Part shown: positions 20,801 through 30,985 of the stretch, in pieces | How the letters are laid out: the number at the start of each line of letters is the position of its first letter | Numbering within the stretch: the first letter of the stretch is position 1 | NCBI GenBank assembly: GCA_029204225.1 | Contig: MU835625.1 | Location: 1-37,638, forward strand | Length of the DNA: 37,638 nucleotides | From: Diphasiastrum complanatum | Taxonomy: Eukaryota; Streptophyta; Lycopodiopsida; Lycopodiales; Lycopodiaceae | Direction: 5' to 3' | Program-made: the position numbers and the translations under genes | The notes under the pieces: model-generated | What the model saw: only the letters and a program-made list of their open reading frames with translations | Told to the model about the DNA's origin: nothing | Database searches by the model: none

Positions 20801-21481
20801 TTTTTTTTATTTCTTGCACTTCCATTGTAATTTGATGTTTATGAATGGATTAGATGTTCTAATGCTAAGGTTGGCACATGACACTTGTAGGCAGCACCGC
20901 CATGATGTAGTGAAACTACAGTTTGAAGGGCAAAGGTTACTTCCCAGTCGATTTTCAAAAACTAAACAAAAACCACCAAAAAAAGTGAAAAAATCCCTAA
21001 AAACAAAAAAATACAGAAAACCAACCTTCGCTTGGTCTATTGTACCTAGATCTGACCCAGATCTATCTATAGCTAGGTCAGCGAGAGTTAACTCCAAAAA
21101 AAAAAGGCTAAAGTGACCGTTCCACTAGTTGTTGATAATCTTTTGTAGAAAGTTTAATGCCTTTCTACAAGAATATCAGTTCTATGAGAGAAACCTTTGT
21201 CAGAATCTTCGCTAGAGTCACAATCAGTCAATTATACTATTTTTGATAATCAGTAAGTTGGGCGAACGTTAAGTCAAAAGTCAATTGTTATACTAAGCTA
21301 TTTTTGTCAAAAAAGTTTTCTTTTTTATAAAAATAACAGTATTACTTTTGATCCTTCGCTTGAACCTTTTTCGATTTGCATGAGGTTTTCAAGTATAGTA
21401 ATTCATCATTTTTTAGTTAGATTGATCTAGATTATCCAAAAAGTCTATCTTAATGCTTGCCAAGCTATAAAATGTCATTGT
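20801..21481 (+). other. Leader of Gypsy element A
   Basis: The stretch between the LTR-like start and the first gag-like frame is rich in A runs. The word CTTCGCT recurs (about 21025, 21210 and 21355, and again at 21497). No complete gene is seen, and a lysine-rich plus frame (20790-21116) is judged non-coding. Confidence 0.35.
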
Positions 21482-22480
21482 TTGTCCAAAAAAACCTTCG
21501 CTGGTTCTACCCTAGCGTCATCATTATCAGATATGCCTATTGACAATCAGACGCAAGTTAGTTTTTTCAAATTTGTCGGAAACAACCAGATAAGTGATTT
21601 TTTATCCAAAATAGTAGTGAATAAATCCTCTCCAAGTCAACCTTCACCTAGGGAACCTTTGCGAGTACTATTTTTGAGTTCTGATTTATCAGATCTAGCT
21701 ACTGTCAAATTTTTGGAAGATTCTATTACAGTTTGTCATTGAATATGAGAAATTCATATTTTTAGAGTGTTGATCGCTTGATCACGATCTTTTTTTTTAA
21801 AATCAAAATCTAATTATTGTCAAGTGATAAAGTTTTACAGATCTGATCAAAGATAAAAAGTAATTGAAAAATCTATATCCAATCTCATTGTTCTTCTGAA
21901 GTGATTTGGAAAAATGTATGATTGAGATATTGAACCTAAGATATTTGATTCTCCGATTGTTGTTCCACAAGTTATTGTTAGAAGATCACTCCATCTAGAG
22001 TTGTCAAAGTATAATGGGTTATCCGATCTAGTCAGATTTCTCAAAATATTTGCTGAATCATGTGAGGTTTATGGCGAAGTTTTATCACAAGATAAACTTA
22101 AGCTATTTCCTATGGCCTTAACCGGAGCAGCACAAGATTGGTTTTATAACCAAGATGAGATTGAACGTATGGATTGGAAAGTAGTTAAAGTTGGTCTAAT
22201 TACAAGATTTAAATCCTTGGAAGATCCTTTTCTATTTTTAAGTAAAATTAAAATGGGAAAGAGAGAAAGGTGCAAGATGATCAAGCATCTTCAATCAGAG
22301 TGTGATCCTAAACTAATTAATAATGATGCTATGATTATGTGATTCTTAGTAGGTCTACCTAAGAGGATCGGATTGGAATTTAAACGTCAAGATGAGTATA
22401 CGTTATTACAACATGCAATGGATGATGCAATATGTAAAGAGGATGAAGATTCAGATGATTACTAAATATTGGCATGCTGC
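21482..22480 (+). pseudogene. Gypsy gag, N-terminal and capsid part
   Basis: A first frame (21482-21742) is Ser/Pro-rich. After a frame break a second (about 21915-22342) carries the Retrotrans_gag signature: LSKYNGLSDLVRFLKIFAES, LKLFPMALTGAAQDWFYN, a Trp-containing helix and a FLFLSKIKMGKRE segment. This is the capsid-forming region of a Ty3/Gypsy gag. A stop follows at 22340-22342, after which the same frame continues to about 22465 (FLVGLPKRIGLEFKRQDEYT). Coding is lost before the LTR that begins at 22617. The nucleocapsid part probably resumes at 24373. The identity is good; the copy is dead. Confidence 0.75.
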
Positions 22481-22616
22481 CATATACAGCTGGGCAAACG
22501 ACTATAACATCCACAACTATTGCATCTACAAATATCAATGCAACAACTGAGTTGATGGTGGATGAATTCGAAAAACTTGGCCATAAGCAGCACATGTAGC
22601 TAGAGAAGATGCAATT

Positions 22617-23103
22617 TGTTATGTCCATGTCCTGTATAAGGGAATCGGAATAATTCCTAGCGTGGATAGCCGGTCACTCCAGTTGTATGTAGTTATTAGT
22701 TATGCTACGTCATTCCGAACGTGGTCGTATTAAATAATTAATAATCATACGAGGGTCCAGACCTATAATTGGACATAGGAGCACATGCATGGTAAAGACT
22801 GCTTCAATGCAAGAATAGGAGGTCAATAGTTCTATTTAGGTTGCATGGGAATCCTAAAGGAAATATTCTCTCTCTCTTGAGGGAATAATTCTAGTGGAAA
22901 CTTGCCCATCCTCCTATTGTGAAATGTGATTCTTGAGTCAGTTTCTCCTCTCCTCTCTTGTGTTCTTCACTATGGCTTGGGAGTGGATTGTTTAGGGTAT
23001 TGACTAACCTCTCCATATTGGTTGGGTGGTTCATGCTCCATAGGTGTCCTTTTGGTTTGCATGTGATTGGAATCCTGAAGATCTTCACTTGGTGGTTCTT
23101 ATA
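22617..23103 (+). repeat. 5' LTR inserted in a Gypsy gag
   Basis: It starts TGTTATGTCCATG and ends GGTTCTTATA just before a PBS. It is the same family as the LTR at 11763-12255, with matching blocks throughout. A purine/CT-rich GGAAATATTCTCTCTCTCTTGAG lies at about 22858. Because a PBS follows, this is a 5' LTR. Because gag sequence of another element flanks it on both sides, it is a nested insertion. Confidence 0.75.
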
Positions 23104-23104
23104 G

Positions 23105-23120
23105 TGGTATCAGAGCTTGG
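23105..23120 (+). other. Primer binding site, tRNA-iMet
   Basis: TGGTATCAGAGCTTGG contains the exact 12-base TGGTATCAGAGC complement of the initiator-Met tRNA 3' end. It is the best preserved PBS in the window. Confidence 0.85.
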
Positions 23121-24340
23121 ATTACATCTACTAGGAGGTGGAGCTTGAGGATTTTGGATTTTGTAGTTCTTTTGGTGTACCTCTTTGCTTCTTCTTCCAG
23201 GTGCTGGAATTCAACTTCAAGTAGGTGGATTCTCAGATCCTTGGTGTACTTTCAGCTTAAAGATCATAAATGTGGATTTGCTCCATGAATTTTGATGGAA
23301 ATCATAGGAAATTTGATGAATTTAGTGAATTATTCACCTAAAATTGATGGTCTTTGCAAGAAATTGGTTATAGGATCTGGTGTAGTACATTTTGGTACTT
23401 ACTGTTTTATAGTCATTAATGTTTGAATAGTCAAAAGGTTGATTAGATAGTGATTTTGGACCAAAAATTGGGGTTTTTGGGCCATAAATGGGATATAGAA
23501 ACCATGTTTGACTTGAATCAGAACTTTTAGTGCTTGCATGCAATGGATTTACAGGGATTTGGATCTGATTGCACGAATTTGTGGATTTTCCCCACAATTT
23601 TTGGTCAAAATTGGTCAAAAAACAAGGTTTTTTGATGATTTTTGGACTAATTTTGGGGTAGATCTCAAAATTATCAGCCAAGACTTGGTATGAACGTTTT
23701 TAGAAATGTAATGAAGCTTTCCCTAAGCTTTCATGAAGTTTGGTAGGGATTAGACATCATTAGGGGGCTCAAAACACTTAAAATAGTGTATTTCTGATGA
23801 TTTTTGAGCATGAATACCTCTCAATTGGGGTTCTAAACCTGTTGGTTCTTGTTACAAGCTTAAAGATATTTGGATTGCCTTTGATTTGAGCCATCATGCC
23901 AATTTGGATAGATGTGCATTAGACACCAACATATTGAAGTTTTGCTTGTTGAAGGAGGCCAAAAATGCATGTTTTGCATGATCTGAGCTTATGATTGCTT
24001 GCTGGACCTGTTAGAAGCTTCTATGCCTCCATAATGAACCTTAGTAATGTGCTTGTAACCTCTGATCCAAGGCTTATTGGGTTGGGAAATGATTTTTGAT
24101 GATTCCTCTCTCCAAAAGTGCGCCCTCCTACCTGTTTTCTATGCATTTACAACTCACATGTGTTAATCCAAGGTGGCAGGGTGATGTGGCAAGTGCCTTG
24201 TAGACCCACTCTCCCTCTGTATTGTGCTTTACAGCAACCAATTTGGTGTCGCAGAAGCTTTTTCTTGTTTCGTGTTCGTCCTCTCTTCTGATTCGCGAAC
24301 AACTTTTTTTTCTTTGAATTTTCTTTTCGTGCGGAAGTTG
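23121..24340 (+). other. Leader of the nested Gypsy insertion
   Basis: This long untranslated-looking stretch follows the PBS. Many short motifs of the type GATTTTTG and GGATTT recur. TTCGCGAA occurs at 24292-24299, a word that is clustered again at 25471-25560. The minus frame 23334-23681 is open but has no domain. No gag start was recognised, so the insertion is probably truncated at its 3' side. Confidence 0.4.
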
Positions 24341-24915
24341 GTGGTTCTACACAATACCAATTCGATGCAAAGTTGAAATCTTTGGAAGAGCATAATTCCA
24401 AGATTGATAAAACAAGTGATAAGACGGCTAAAACATTTCCTAGCAGAGAAAATGTTTGGTGTGTGATTTGTGCTAGGAATCACACCATAAATGAATTTCA
24501 AACTCTTAAACAATGTATGATGGATACTTATTGTCATCTATGCAATTCATCTATTGGACATGAGACAACTTTTTGCTCATTCAATCCTTAGGTTATTCAG
24601 CAAACATATGCTAAATTCCAATATAGAGATAATTTAAATTGGAAGGGATCTTATGGTAAGGCCCAATGCCTTGGATTTCCAAAATGATTAACTTTGCCAA
24701 CTCCTCTAGTAAACAGGCTCTTTCTATGAATATGATGGAACTAGAACATATGGTTGGTATTCTTCAGAGCAATACACTATCTATGATGCTGCATAACAAC
24801 AACAGTCTAGATAGTGGGCTAGAGCACCACTTGGATGCTTTGGATGTGAAAAAAAAATCACAAAATTGTTGAATGTCCGAATAAAGGAAAGTTTCTTTCA
24901 TTTTGTAGGGAATGC
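24341..24915 (+). pseudogene. Gypsy gag, nucleocapsid-like part
   Basis: The plus frame from about 24360 to 24591 encodes a charged helix (FDAKLKSLEEHNSKIDK) and then two knuckle-like motifs. The first is CVICARNHTINEF, in which the last Cys of the CCHC pattern is replaced. The second is CHLCNSSIGHETTFC, a C-X2-C-X5-H-X4-C with one extra spacer residue. After a stop at 24590 the coding-like text goes on in other frames to about 24915 (CPNKGKFLSFC). It is on the same strand as the capsid part at 21482-22480, and is best read as the second half of that gag, separated by the nested insertion. That link is inference. Confidence 0.55.
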
Positions 24916-24968
24916 CAAGAGTGTGCTTAGGTACCTTTCTAGCACTCTAGATTTTGGAATCTTATAAT

Positions 24969-25058
24969 AGTCTCGCTTTACTAGCGGACAGTTGGATGTT
25001 CAGATCCTAGACAGAATTGTCTTCGCATGCAAGCAGACATGTATTCTGTAATTTCGTC
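24969..25058. repeat. 90-bp segment shared with 18541-18630
   Basis: It is about 93% identical to 18541-18630 in the same orientation. The right flank (CTTGATTGCTTACTAAC) differs from the RNase H sequence at 18631, and the left flanks agree only for a few bases. It may be the end of an unrecognised mobile element, or a duplicated piece of the Copia 3' region. Confidence 0.85.
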
Positions 25059-25329
25059 TTGATTGCTTACTAACATCAGACTGCTACACTCTATGTGTGC
25101 TCTGTCATCTCTTGTCAAGTATCATCCAACAAGCATATAGTCGCTCTATGTCACCTTTTAGATTAGAGTGATTAAACATCTACAACTAATCAGGAAATTA
25201 CAAGAGTGGCAGATTAGCCACGAACTAAAGTGTATCTGCTAACTTGATCCCATCAGATCAGACATCTGTACTTCTGGGTACTTGCATGATCTCGTTGGTA
25301 CTCTTTGGAGCGTGAAGGGTAGGAGAAGG

Positions 25330-25565
25330 TTTCACGACGTTGGCTTCGTTTTCTTCGTTGGTTTCATTTCCATCGTTGGTTTCGATTTGCTCGCATGCCT
25401 TTCTCTCGTGCTGGACCGCAAAAGATTCTCATGCCAGACCGCAAAAGATTCTTGTTCGTGAATCTTTCGTGTTCGCGAACTGTTCATGATCGTCTCCTTT
25501 GGCTTTCGTGTTCGCGAAACTTTTCGTGTTTCGTGTCTCCTGACTTTCGTGTTCGCGAACATCTT
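25330..25565. repeat. Cluster of TTCGCGAA palindromes and short tandem repeats
   Basis: CGTTGGTTTC-type words recur at 25335-25385. GACCGCAAAAGATTCT occurs at 25413 and 25437 (24-bp period). The palindrome GTTCGCGAAC is at 25471-25480 and 25551-25560, with TTCGCGAA at 25511-25518, each preceded by TTTCGTG. A weaker form, GTTCGTGAATC, lies at 25454. It is probably part of a retroelement leader or LTR edge. Confidence 0.8.
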
Positions 25566-25619
25566 CGTCAGCCTGAGGGCTGAAAGCTAGCAAGGCTTTG
25601 TAAACAAAAATGTTTTGTT

Positions 25620-25963
25620 TCTTCAGTGTCAAGTTTTAGGTGAATACTACACTTAGAAGTGTAAATTTGTGATTGGAGGCTAGTGCTACCTTGAGCTAGT
25701 ACCTCTCCTATATATGTAAGTAAGATCCTCACTATTTTTGATGATGAATCAACCATAGAAGCAATATCATGTCAGTTTGGATCTTGTATTTGTAAGCTTG
25801 TATTGTAATTCTCTCTCTAACTCGAGGAGAAGTTTTTTTCATGTAATAAAGTTTTATTGTACTTTCTCACATGTGTGAAAGCTATTAACATTTGATTATT
25901 TGCATTAAAGGTCATTCACACATTTATGATTTTTCCACACGTGTGAACTTGCTGGTTTTTTGT
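25620..25963 (+). repeat. LTR (5' LTR, 3' portion)
   Basis: It ends GTTTTTTGTCA at 25963, immediately before a PBS. It contains a TATA box (CCTATATATG, about 25706-25715) and a polyadenylation-like AATAAAG (25846-25852). The left boundary is not resolved; 25620 is approximate. The words TCACATGTGTGA (25867-25878) and CACACGTGTG (25936-25945) lie inside. Confidence 0.55.
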
Positions 25964-25980
25964 CATGGTATCAGAGCCAT
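25964..25980 (+). other. Primer binding site, tRNA-iMet
   Basis: TGGTATCAGAGCCATAC includes the exact TGGTATCAGAGC motif, here followed by CATAC, directly after the LTR end CA. It sets the plus orientation. Confidence 0.8.
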
Positions 25981-26725
25981 ACTAAGCTCTTAATGCTATA
26001 ATCGGGTCTGTGCATGAGAACTCTGATTCAATTCAAGCTAGAAAGTAGTTTTCCCACTTTTTTCTATCTATTCTTGAAGAGTTTTTGGATCAAAGAGATT
26101 AGAATTGAGATTTTCAGGTCTGAACAGTCATTGTACGGATTTCTGACAGTTCACATGTGTGAAAATCAATACACTTTAATTCCCTTTATCTCCTTGATGC
26201 TAGATCCAAAGATAATGACATTATAGCTTTTGGAAAGCTACAAAGATCTACTTTACATTGCAATTGGTTTTAAATCATTCTGATGAGCCTAGCAAAAGTT
26301 ATTAGTTTTTTTAAGAAGGGTAGGGAGAGTGCCTATACCGGAGTGGATAAGTTTGTGAACATCAACAACTTTCTTCATGCAAAATATGACAGTCTAAACA
26401 AAGGGGTTAGGTGGAAGAAGGGGCTCCCCATAACCAAGCACAACTGCGTCATGAAACCATCATGTGGACTACACCATAAAATAGACCTAGTTAGCCATAA
26501 AATACAAGTAAAGGCAGTACTACCCCAACCAAAAGGTAGTCAGGTTGGCATCTTAAAAAGACATTGAGAGAGTAACAAGATTTCACATAGTCCCCCTTGA
26601 CAAGTCAAGACCACACCCTTTGAACCCTTTAATTTATAGGATAACAGGTGAAAATGTGGTTGTATAAAGTCTTACAGTTCAGGATACGATAAAGGGAAGC
26701 AAGTTTTAGGACACCCAGCTGTTAC
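25981..26725 (+). other. Leader after the PBS; unrecognised ORF inside
   Basis: TTCACATGTGTGAA lies at 26150-26163, the third copy of this dyad around the PBS. A 94-codon plus frame (26283-26567; MSLAKVISFFKKGRES) starts with an ATG and is basic, but has no motif I know. I see no gag. Confidence 0.3.
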
Positions 26726-27436
26726 CTACGACCAGCTGTTCACTTGATCTTGCCCTTTAGACCACTTACTTTTGATTTTGCCTTTGAATTTGCCCTTTGT
26801 GAACATAGCCTCCTCTTGAAGTGTCGATGTAGATCCACCTCTTGCTTGAAGCCTATATTCTTTATTGATCAAGATCTCTTGAAGATCCATTAAACTTGGC
26901 AAAGTCTTTTGAATCGCAATACTTTGAACAATGTTAGCATGAGCATCCAACAATCCATTAAGAATGACTTGAACAACCTCTCCTTCCTTAATGCTCTCAT
27001 CAATGCAAGCCAACTCATCATTCAATGCTTTCATCCTTAAAACAAAGGTACTTGGACTTTTTTCATTATTTTGCAAACAAGAAAAGATTTGCCTTCTTAG
27101 AGTCAACACTCTAGAAGTAGACTTGGATTCATAAAGCTTCTTCAATGAATCCCAAGCATCCTTAGATGAAGTACACTTACCAACTTCCTTGAGAAGCTCA
27201 TTGGTAACATTCATTTTGATCATGTGTAGAGCCCTTTTGGCCCTCTTATCATACCTCATTTGATCTTGTGCTCGTCTCTCCTCCAAACCTACAACAATAT
27301 CCAAAACATCATTCATCTCAAGAAGTGATTCCATCACTTTCCACAATGAATAGTTACTTGAGATAAGCCTATCATTGGCTTCAAGAATACGATCCTTCGT
27401 TGGTATGCCTTTTTTGGTATGACACTCACTTCGGAT
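26726..27436 (-). pseudogene. Copia gag (UBN2-type) long open frame
   Basis: A continuous minus-strand frame of about 236 codons shows the standard Copia gag order: DRLISSNYSLWKVMESLLEM, the DAWDSLKKLYESKS block, LTLRRQIFSCL, FVLRMKALNDEL, ILNGLLDAHANIV and a Lys/Gly-rich tail (KGKFKGKIKSKW). This matches the gag-polypeptide UBN2 family that assembles the particle shell. The frame is bounded upstream by a TAG at 27437-27439, and the first in-frame ATG falls inside the KVMES motif, so the natural start is missing. Downstream it ends in a TAG at 26726-26728 before any zinc knuckle, and no pol follows. It lacks internal stops, unlike most remnants here, so it may be younger or partly constrained. 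I class it as a fragment. Confidence 0.85.
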
Positions 27437-27439
27437 CTA

Positions 27440-28199
27440 TCATCATGTCAACACATGTAACCTACTATTGTACAATCAATAGTTGCTAATGCTTGGTTCT
27501 AGTTAACATTATCAGTTGTTATCCAGGTCTGAAACATTATTCACTACCTTATCAGCTTGATTGTAATTTAAACTAATACGTCCAATCTTCCCAATCACGA
27601 AAGTCAAAGTTAGCAATACATCATGCCCTATAATAAAAATCGTATCAGTGCAGATGCCATATTGATCAATACAAGAGCAAAAGGAATGTATTAGATTCAT
27701 ATTAGCATACTACACATAAGAAGCTATCCTGTTATACACAGATGAAAAGAGACTTGGCTTCAACATTAGTGCTAGGGCAGATCCGTGCCATACTAGCCCC
27801 AAGAACTCCCATGAGAATTGATGGGAGTCCAAAGCACCTTTTGGCTTGGGCAAATCCATGCCATACAAGCACGTCAAGGCCAAGCTCTTCCTAAGTACAT
27901 AAGCATATTAACAAAACATGGCATTTTAAGTTTAATAAATCCTATCCTTGTTATAAGTATTGTAAATAAAACCTTATCAAATTAAAGGCATAAAACGTAG
28001 GTACTTTTGGTAAAAAGCTTTAAAGAACAATCATTTTTGGCATACATTGAAGTCCCTCATGTGTGCATGAACCGTCTTTTAGTGTTGGGTGAGAAAACCA
28101 TTCATATCGGTGTTACCTCATATAGCTTCATACCTGGATGCAAGGCGAAGAGATTTCTTGCGAGCTACCCATCTCCAACTACTTTAAGTGAAAACCTCC
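27440..28199. other. No gene recognised; diverged dispersed repeat
   Basis: Around 27770-27860 the words GGGCAGATCCGTGCCATAC and GGGCAAATCCATGCCATAC occur about 70 bp apart. In the opposite orientation, related words occur at 33980-34060. No coding motif was found; a minus frame at 27512-27700 has none. Confidence 0.4.
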
Positions 28200-29374
28200 T
28201 TATATAGTAATAATTTCAAATCGAGAATACCGAGTTAATAAAAGTGCATTTTCGTTATAGGAGTATCATAGTTTTTAGAAAGGTGTTAATAAAATGTCAT
28301 TCATCTTGCAAGCAGAAATTAATATCTTCCAAAGCCATAGAATCATCCCCATAAAACTTCATCGCTCGAATTACAATACCTCCAAAAAAAACAGCAGGAT
28401 TGCTTTAATAATCATTTCTTTCAAAGTTGATCCTATTGATAATGCATCACAAAACCTCCTTAAATAATGACCAGAGACAACCGTTGTGATGCTATTCTCA
28501 TGAGCAAGCATCTATCTTGTTCTCTATTTATATAATCATGAGCTACAGAGACAAACGAGGCGCATGGTAGGTGGCCAGCTATGCATAGCAATGAGCGAAA
28601 TAGGACCATGCAATACAAGAATAATCATATGTTACTTGTTTTTTCAGCATTAAGCAAAAAGAGCGATGGTCCATCACTGCCAGCGCATGCCCTACTGCTA
28701 TATCAGTAGGGTATATATAGCAAGGTGTTATCAAGTTATATCCACAAAATGCAATGGTAGTAATGCGCACTACTGGTTGTCAGTAATCTGCTAGCCAGCG
28801 GCCATATATACTTGCAAAAAACATGTGCCTCAAGTGCATACAACAGCAATCCATTCCTATCTGATTGTTCGCTATCAGAAGACATAGCGATAGTAATAAA
28901 GAAAATGTTCATACTTGTAGAACGATTCATGGTTGCTCCTGAGGCAGCACCCACGTGTATAGACTTCCAACGGTCTTGTGTAAGCACGATTACTATGCCA
29001 TTCAATGATAATCACAGCCTGTGTACGCATGCTTCCATTCAACATATCTACCAATGAGACTAATCAAATGTGAGTGATAATTAAGCCAAACAAGGATAAA
29101 ATTCTTACCAACAACTTTGCATGTTGAGACATGCAACTTTATCCACCTACTTTCTACATGTGTCATTTCTAGACTACAAGTGTACAAACATGTGCCAATA
29201 CAAGTCTTAGTTTGCTTTGCATGTCACATTTGGCAAACTTAGACTTTATGCATGTGTAGTGGCTCGAGTTTCTACTAGGCCAAATTTGGCTTTTTCATGT
29301 CTAACAACTAAATGCATGATGGAAAACTTCATCAACCCCAAAAGTAAAGATAGATGGCTTTTTTATTTTCAACA
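28200..29374 (-). repeat. Copia 3' LTR, minus orientation
   Basis: On the minus strand it begins TGTTGAAAATAAAAAAGCC at 29374, right after the polypurine tract. A strong TATA box, TATATAAATAG, lies at 28523-28533 on the minus strand. Internal words are shared with 18040-18177. The far end at about 28200 is a guess from LTR layout. Confidence 0.5.
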
Positions 29375-29386
29375 CTCCTCCTAATA
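29375..29386 (-). other. Copia polypurine tract
   Basis: On the minus strand this reads TTATTAGGAGGAG, directly before TGTTGAAAAT. It is the same junction type as at 2378-2390. Confidence 0.7.
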
Positions 29387-29906
29387 AGTTATCTATTTGA
29401 CTTGAACATTGATCTTGGAATCAATCCAAGGTTGGTCCTATGTTTGATGAAGGAAATTTTTGAGTGGATCCTTTGGTATGCATATGAAGTGAAGATCAGC
29501 CAAAGAATCCATCATAGCAACATCCTCACCATATCCATGATAAGATCTCTTTGGTAGAAATCTCTTGCCAATACCTTTGAAGAGTATTCCACCAATTTGC
29601 CACTATTACAATATGCTTCCTCCATGCTTGATGATGATCTTTGATTTGAAAATTCCATTTGCATGTTAGTTGTATCATAAATTGAGAAATCCGTGGCTTC
29701 CATGCCTCAAAAAACTCATAAAGATCATAGAGATCAACATTATAAGATGGGCAAAAGTATCGATTATCAAGATTAAGCATACTAGCTTGACTAGTCCACA
29801 TATTATGAACTTTATCCATAATGGATGTAACATTGAAATCAAATTCTATCTTGAGGCTAAATACTTTCTTAAGGATTTAAGTGTCCTCTTTGGATGCTTC
29901 ACTTAA
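29387..29906 (-). pseudogene. Copia 3' coding end and unrecognised upstream frame
   Basis: Close to the polypurine tract, the minus strand encodes SKISFIKHRTNLGLI, matching the conserved end of Copia RNase H (compare PKISFIKSRSTVGVV at 2300). Upstream, a minus frame of about 97 codons (29526-29819) is aromatic-rich (YDLYEFFEAWKPRISQF, VANWWNTLQRYWQ). It extends further upstream past one stop to about 29906. It does not look like RNase H, and I do not recognise it. Either a deletion joins another part of the element to its 3' end, or the frame is from a separate insertion. Confidence 0.45.
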
Positions 29907-30229
29907 TCTCAAGAGAAGTTTACAAAATGCCTCATAACATGAAAACATGATTTTTCAAACTATGAGTATCAAACTCATTCTTGTTGTTATTAGATCTACG
30001 AACATACTTTTGATGACACAATATATTGCTTTTAGAATGTTTTGGGAACATATCTAAGCCAATAATGACAAGAAATATGTCCATACAATAGGCATTATCC
30101 AAAACTAGAATTGCCTTACTTGAACTTTGAGATGTAAAAAACTCACCAAAGCAAGATGGTGCATCAAATAGTGGAAGAGAAGCATAGTGGTAAAAATCAC
30201 TTAAACTGATGGATCAACTACCAGATCTT
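29907..30229. other. No gene recognised
   Basis: An AT-rich stretch with stops in all frames that I read. There is no repeat or motif of note. Confidence 0.4.
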
Positions 30230-30612
30230 CATAAGAACTCTTGTAGGACTCACCATAGTCAAATCTAACCTAGATGGACTCTCAGAAATCTCGGCGAGAG
30301 TTACTTTTGAAGGAAAAGTCAAATATGAGCCTCTACGAGAGTTCAGACAAGCAAAATCTTCAGAACTCTTGCATGCTATCAAGATCACCTTACTAACCTT
30401 TGCAGGTAGCATAAATGAAATCAAAATAGTGAAATTGACCTATCTATGTGATTAGATCTTGAAAATCAGCAAAAATGAGCAAGTTGGATGAGAGTTCCCT
30501 CTCTACGAGTGTTGAACCCTTGCATGACCTATAGAACTCTCACAGGACAATCAAATCAGCTACTGAACTCTCATAGGACAATCAAATCAGCTACTGAACT
30601 CTCGCGAACTTT
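30230..30612. repeat. Repeated (G)AACTCT/AGAGTT words with 31-bp tandem repeat
   Basis: The word GAACTCTC or its complement occurs about eight times between 30235 and 30610, for example GAGAGTT at 30297, ACGAGAGTTC at 30337 and AGAACTCTTG at 30363. A 31-bp unit (GAACTCTCACAGGACAATCA...) starts at 30534, 30565 and, partially, 30596, the last reading GAACTCTCGCGAAC. It resembles the word clusters in the retroelement leaders elsewhere in the window. Confidence 0.75.
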
Positions 30613-30712
30613 GTTGGGGTCTTATAATACTGTGAAGGAGGGCCTTGCAAAATTTGGTATGGAATTGAGCAGTGGAAAGTGCACCTCTTCTAATACACAC
30701 TCTATTTTCTTC

Positions 30713-30720
30713 TATATAAG
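30713..30720 (+). promoter_or_regulatory. Candidate TATA box
   Basis: TATATAAG in the context TCTATATAAGTAGGG lies about 270 bases before the ATG of the decayed ORF at 30986, a plausible core promoter for it. No transcription start evidence is available. Confidence 0.4.
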
Positions 30721-30985
30721 TAGGGAATTCAAGTCAATTGTCACTTTACACAGTGAAGCTCTTGTCGATTTTCCACTCGGATTTCCAAATATTTTTTATT
30801 GCAACCAAACTTCTTACAAACCATCCTTAGCACATTCTATCACCAATTTCAACTCGCTTCTACTTGTTCCACCTCCATCCAGTCAAATTCCATTATTTTT
30901 CTCTTTTTTGTGTCTCTTTTTCTCCTTTTCCATACCTAGATCTTTTCCTACATCTCCGAAGCTATCATGCAACCCCACCATCAAC

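Noticed and set aside
23105-23120. tRNA gene signal
   Set aside because: The match is only to the 3' end complement of initiator tRNA; it is a primer binding site and not a tRNA gene.
23334-23681. 115-codon minus-strand frame
   Set aside because: It sits in the AT-rich leader after a PBS on the other strand; composition is Lys/Ile/Ser/Asn-rich with no domain.
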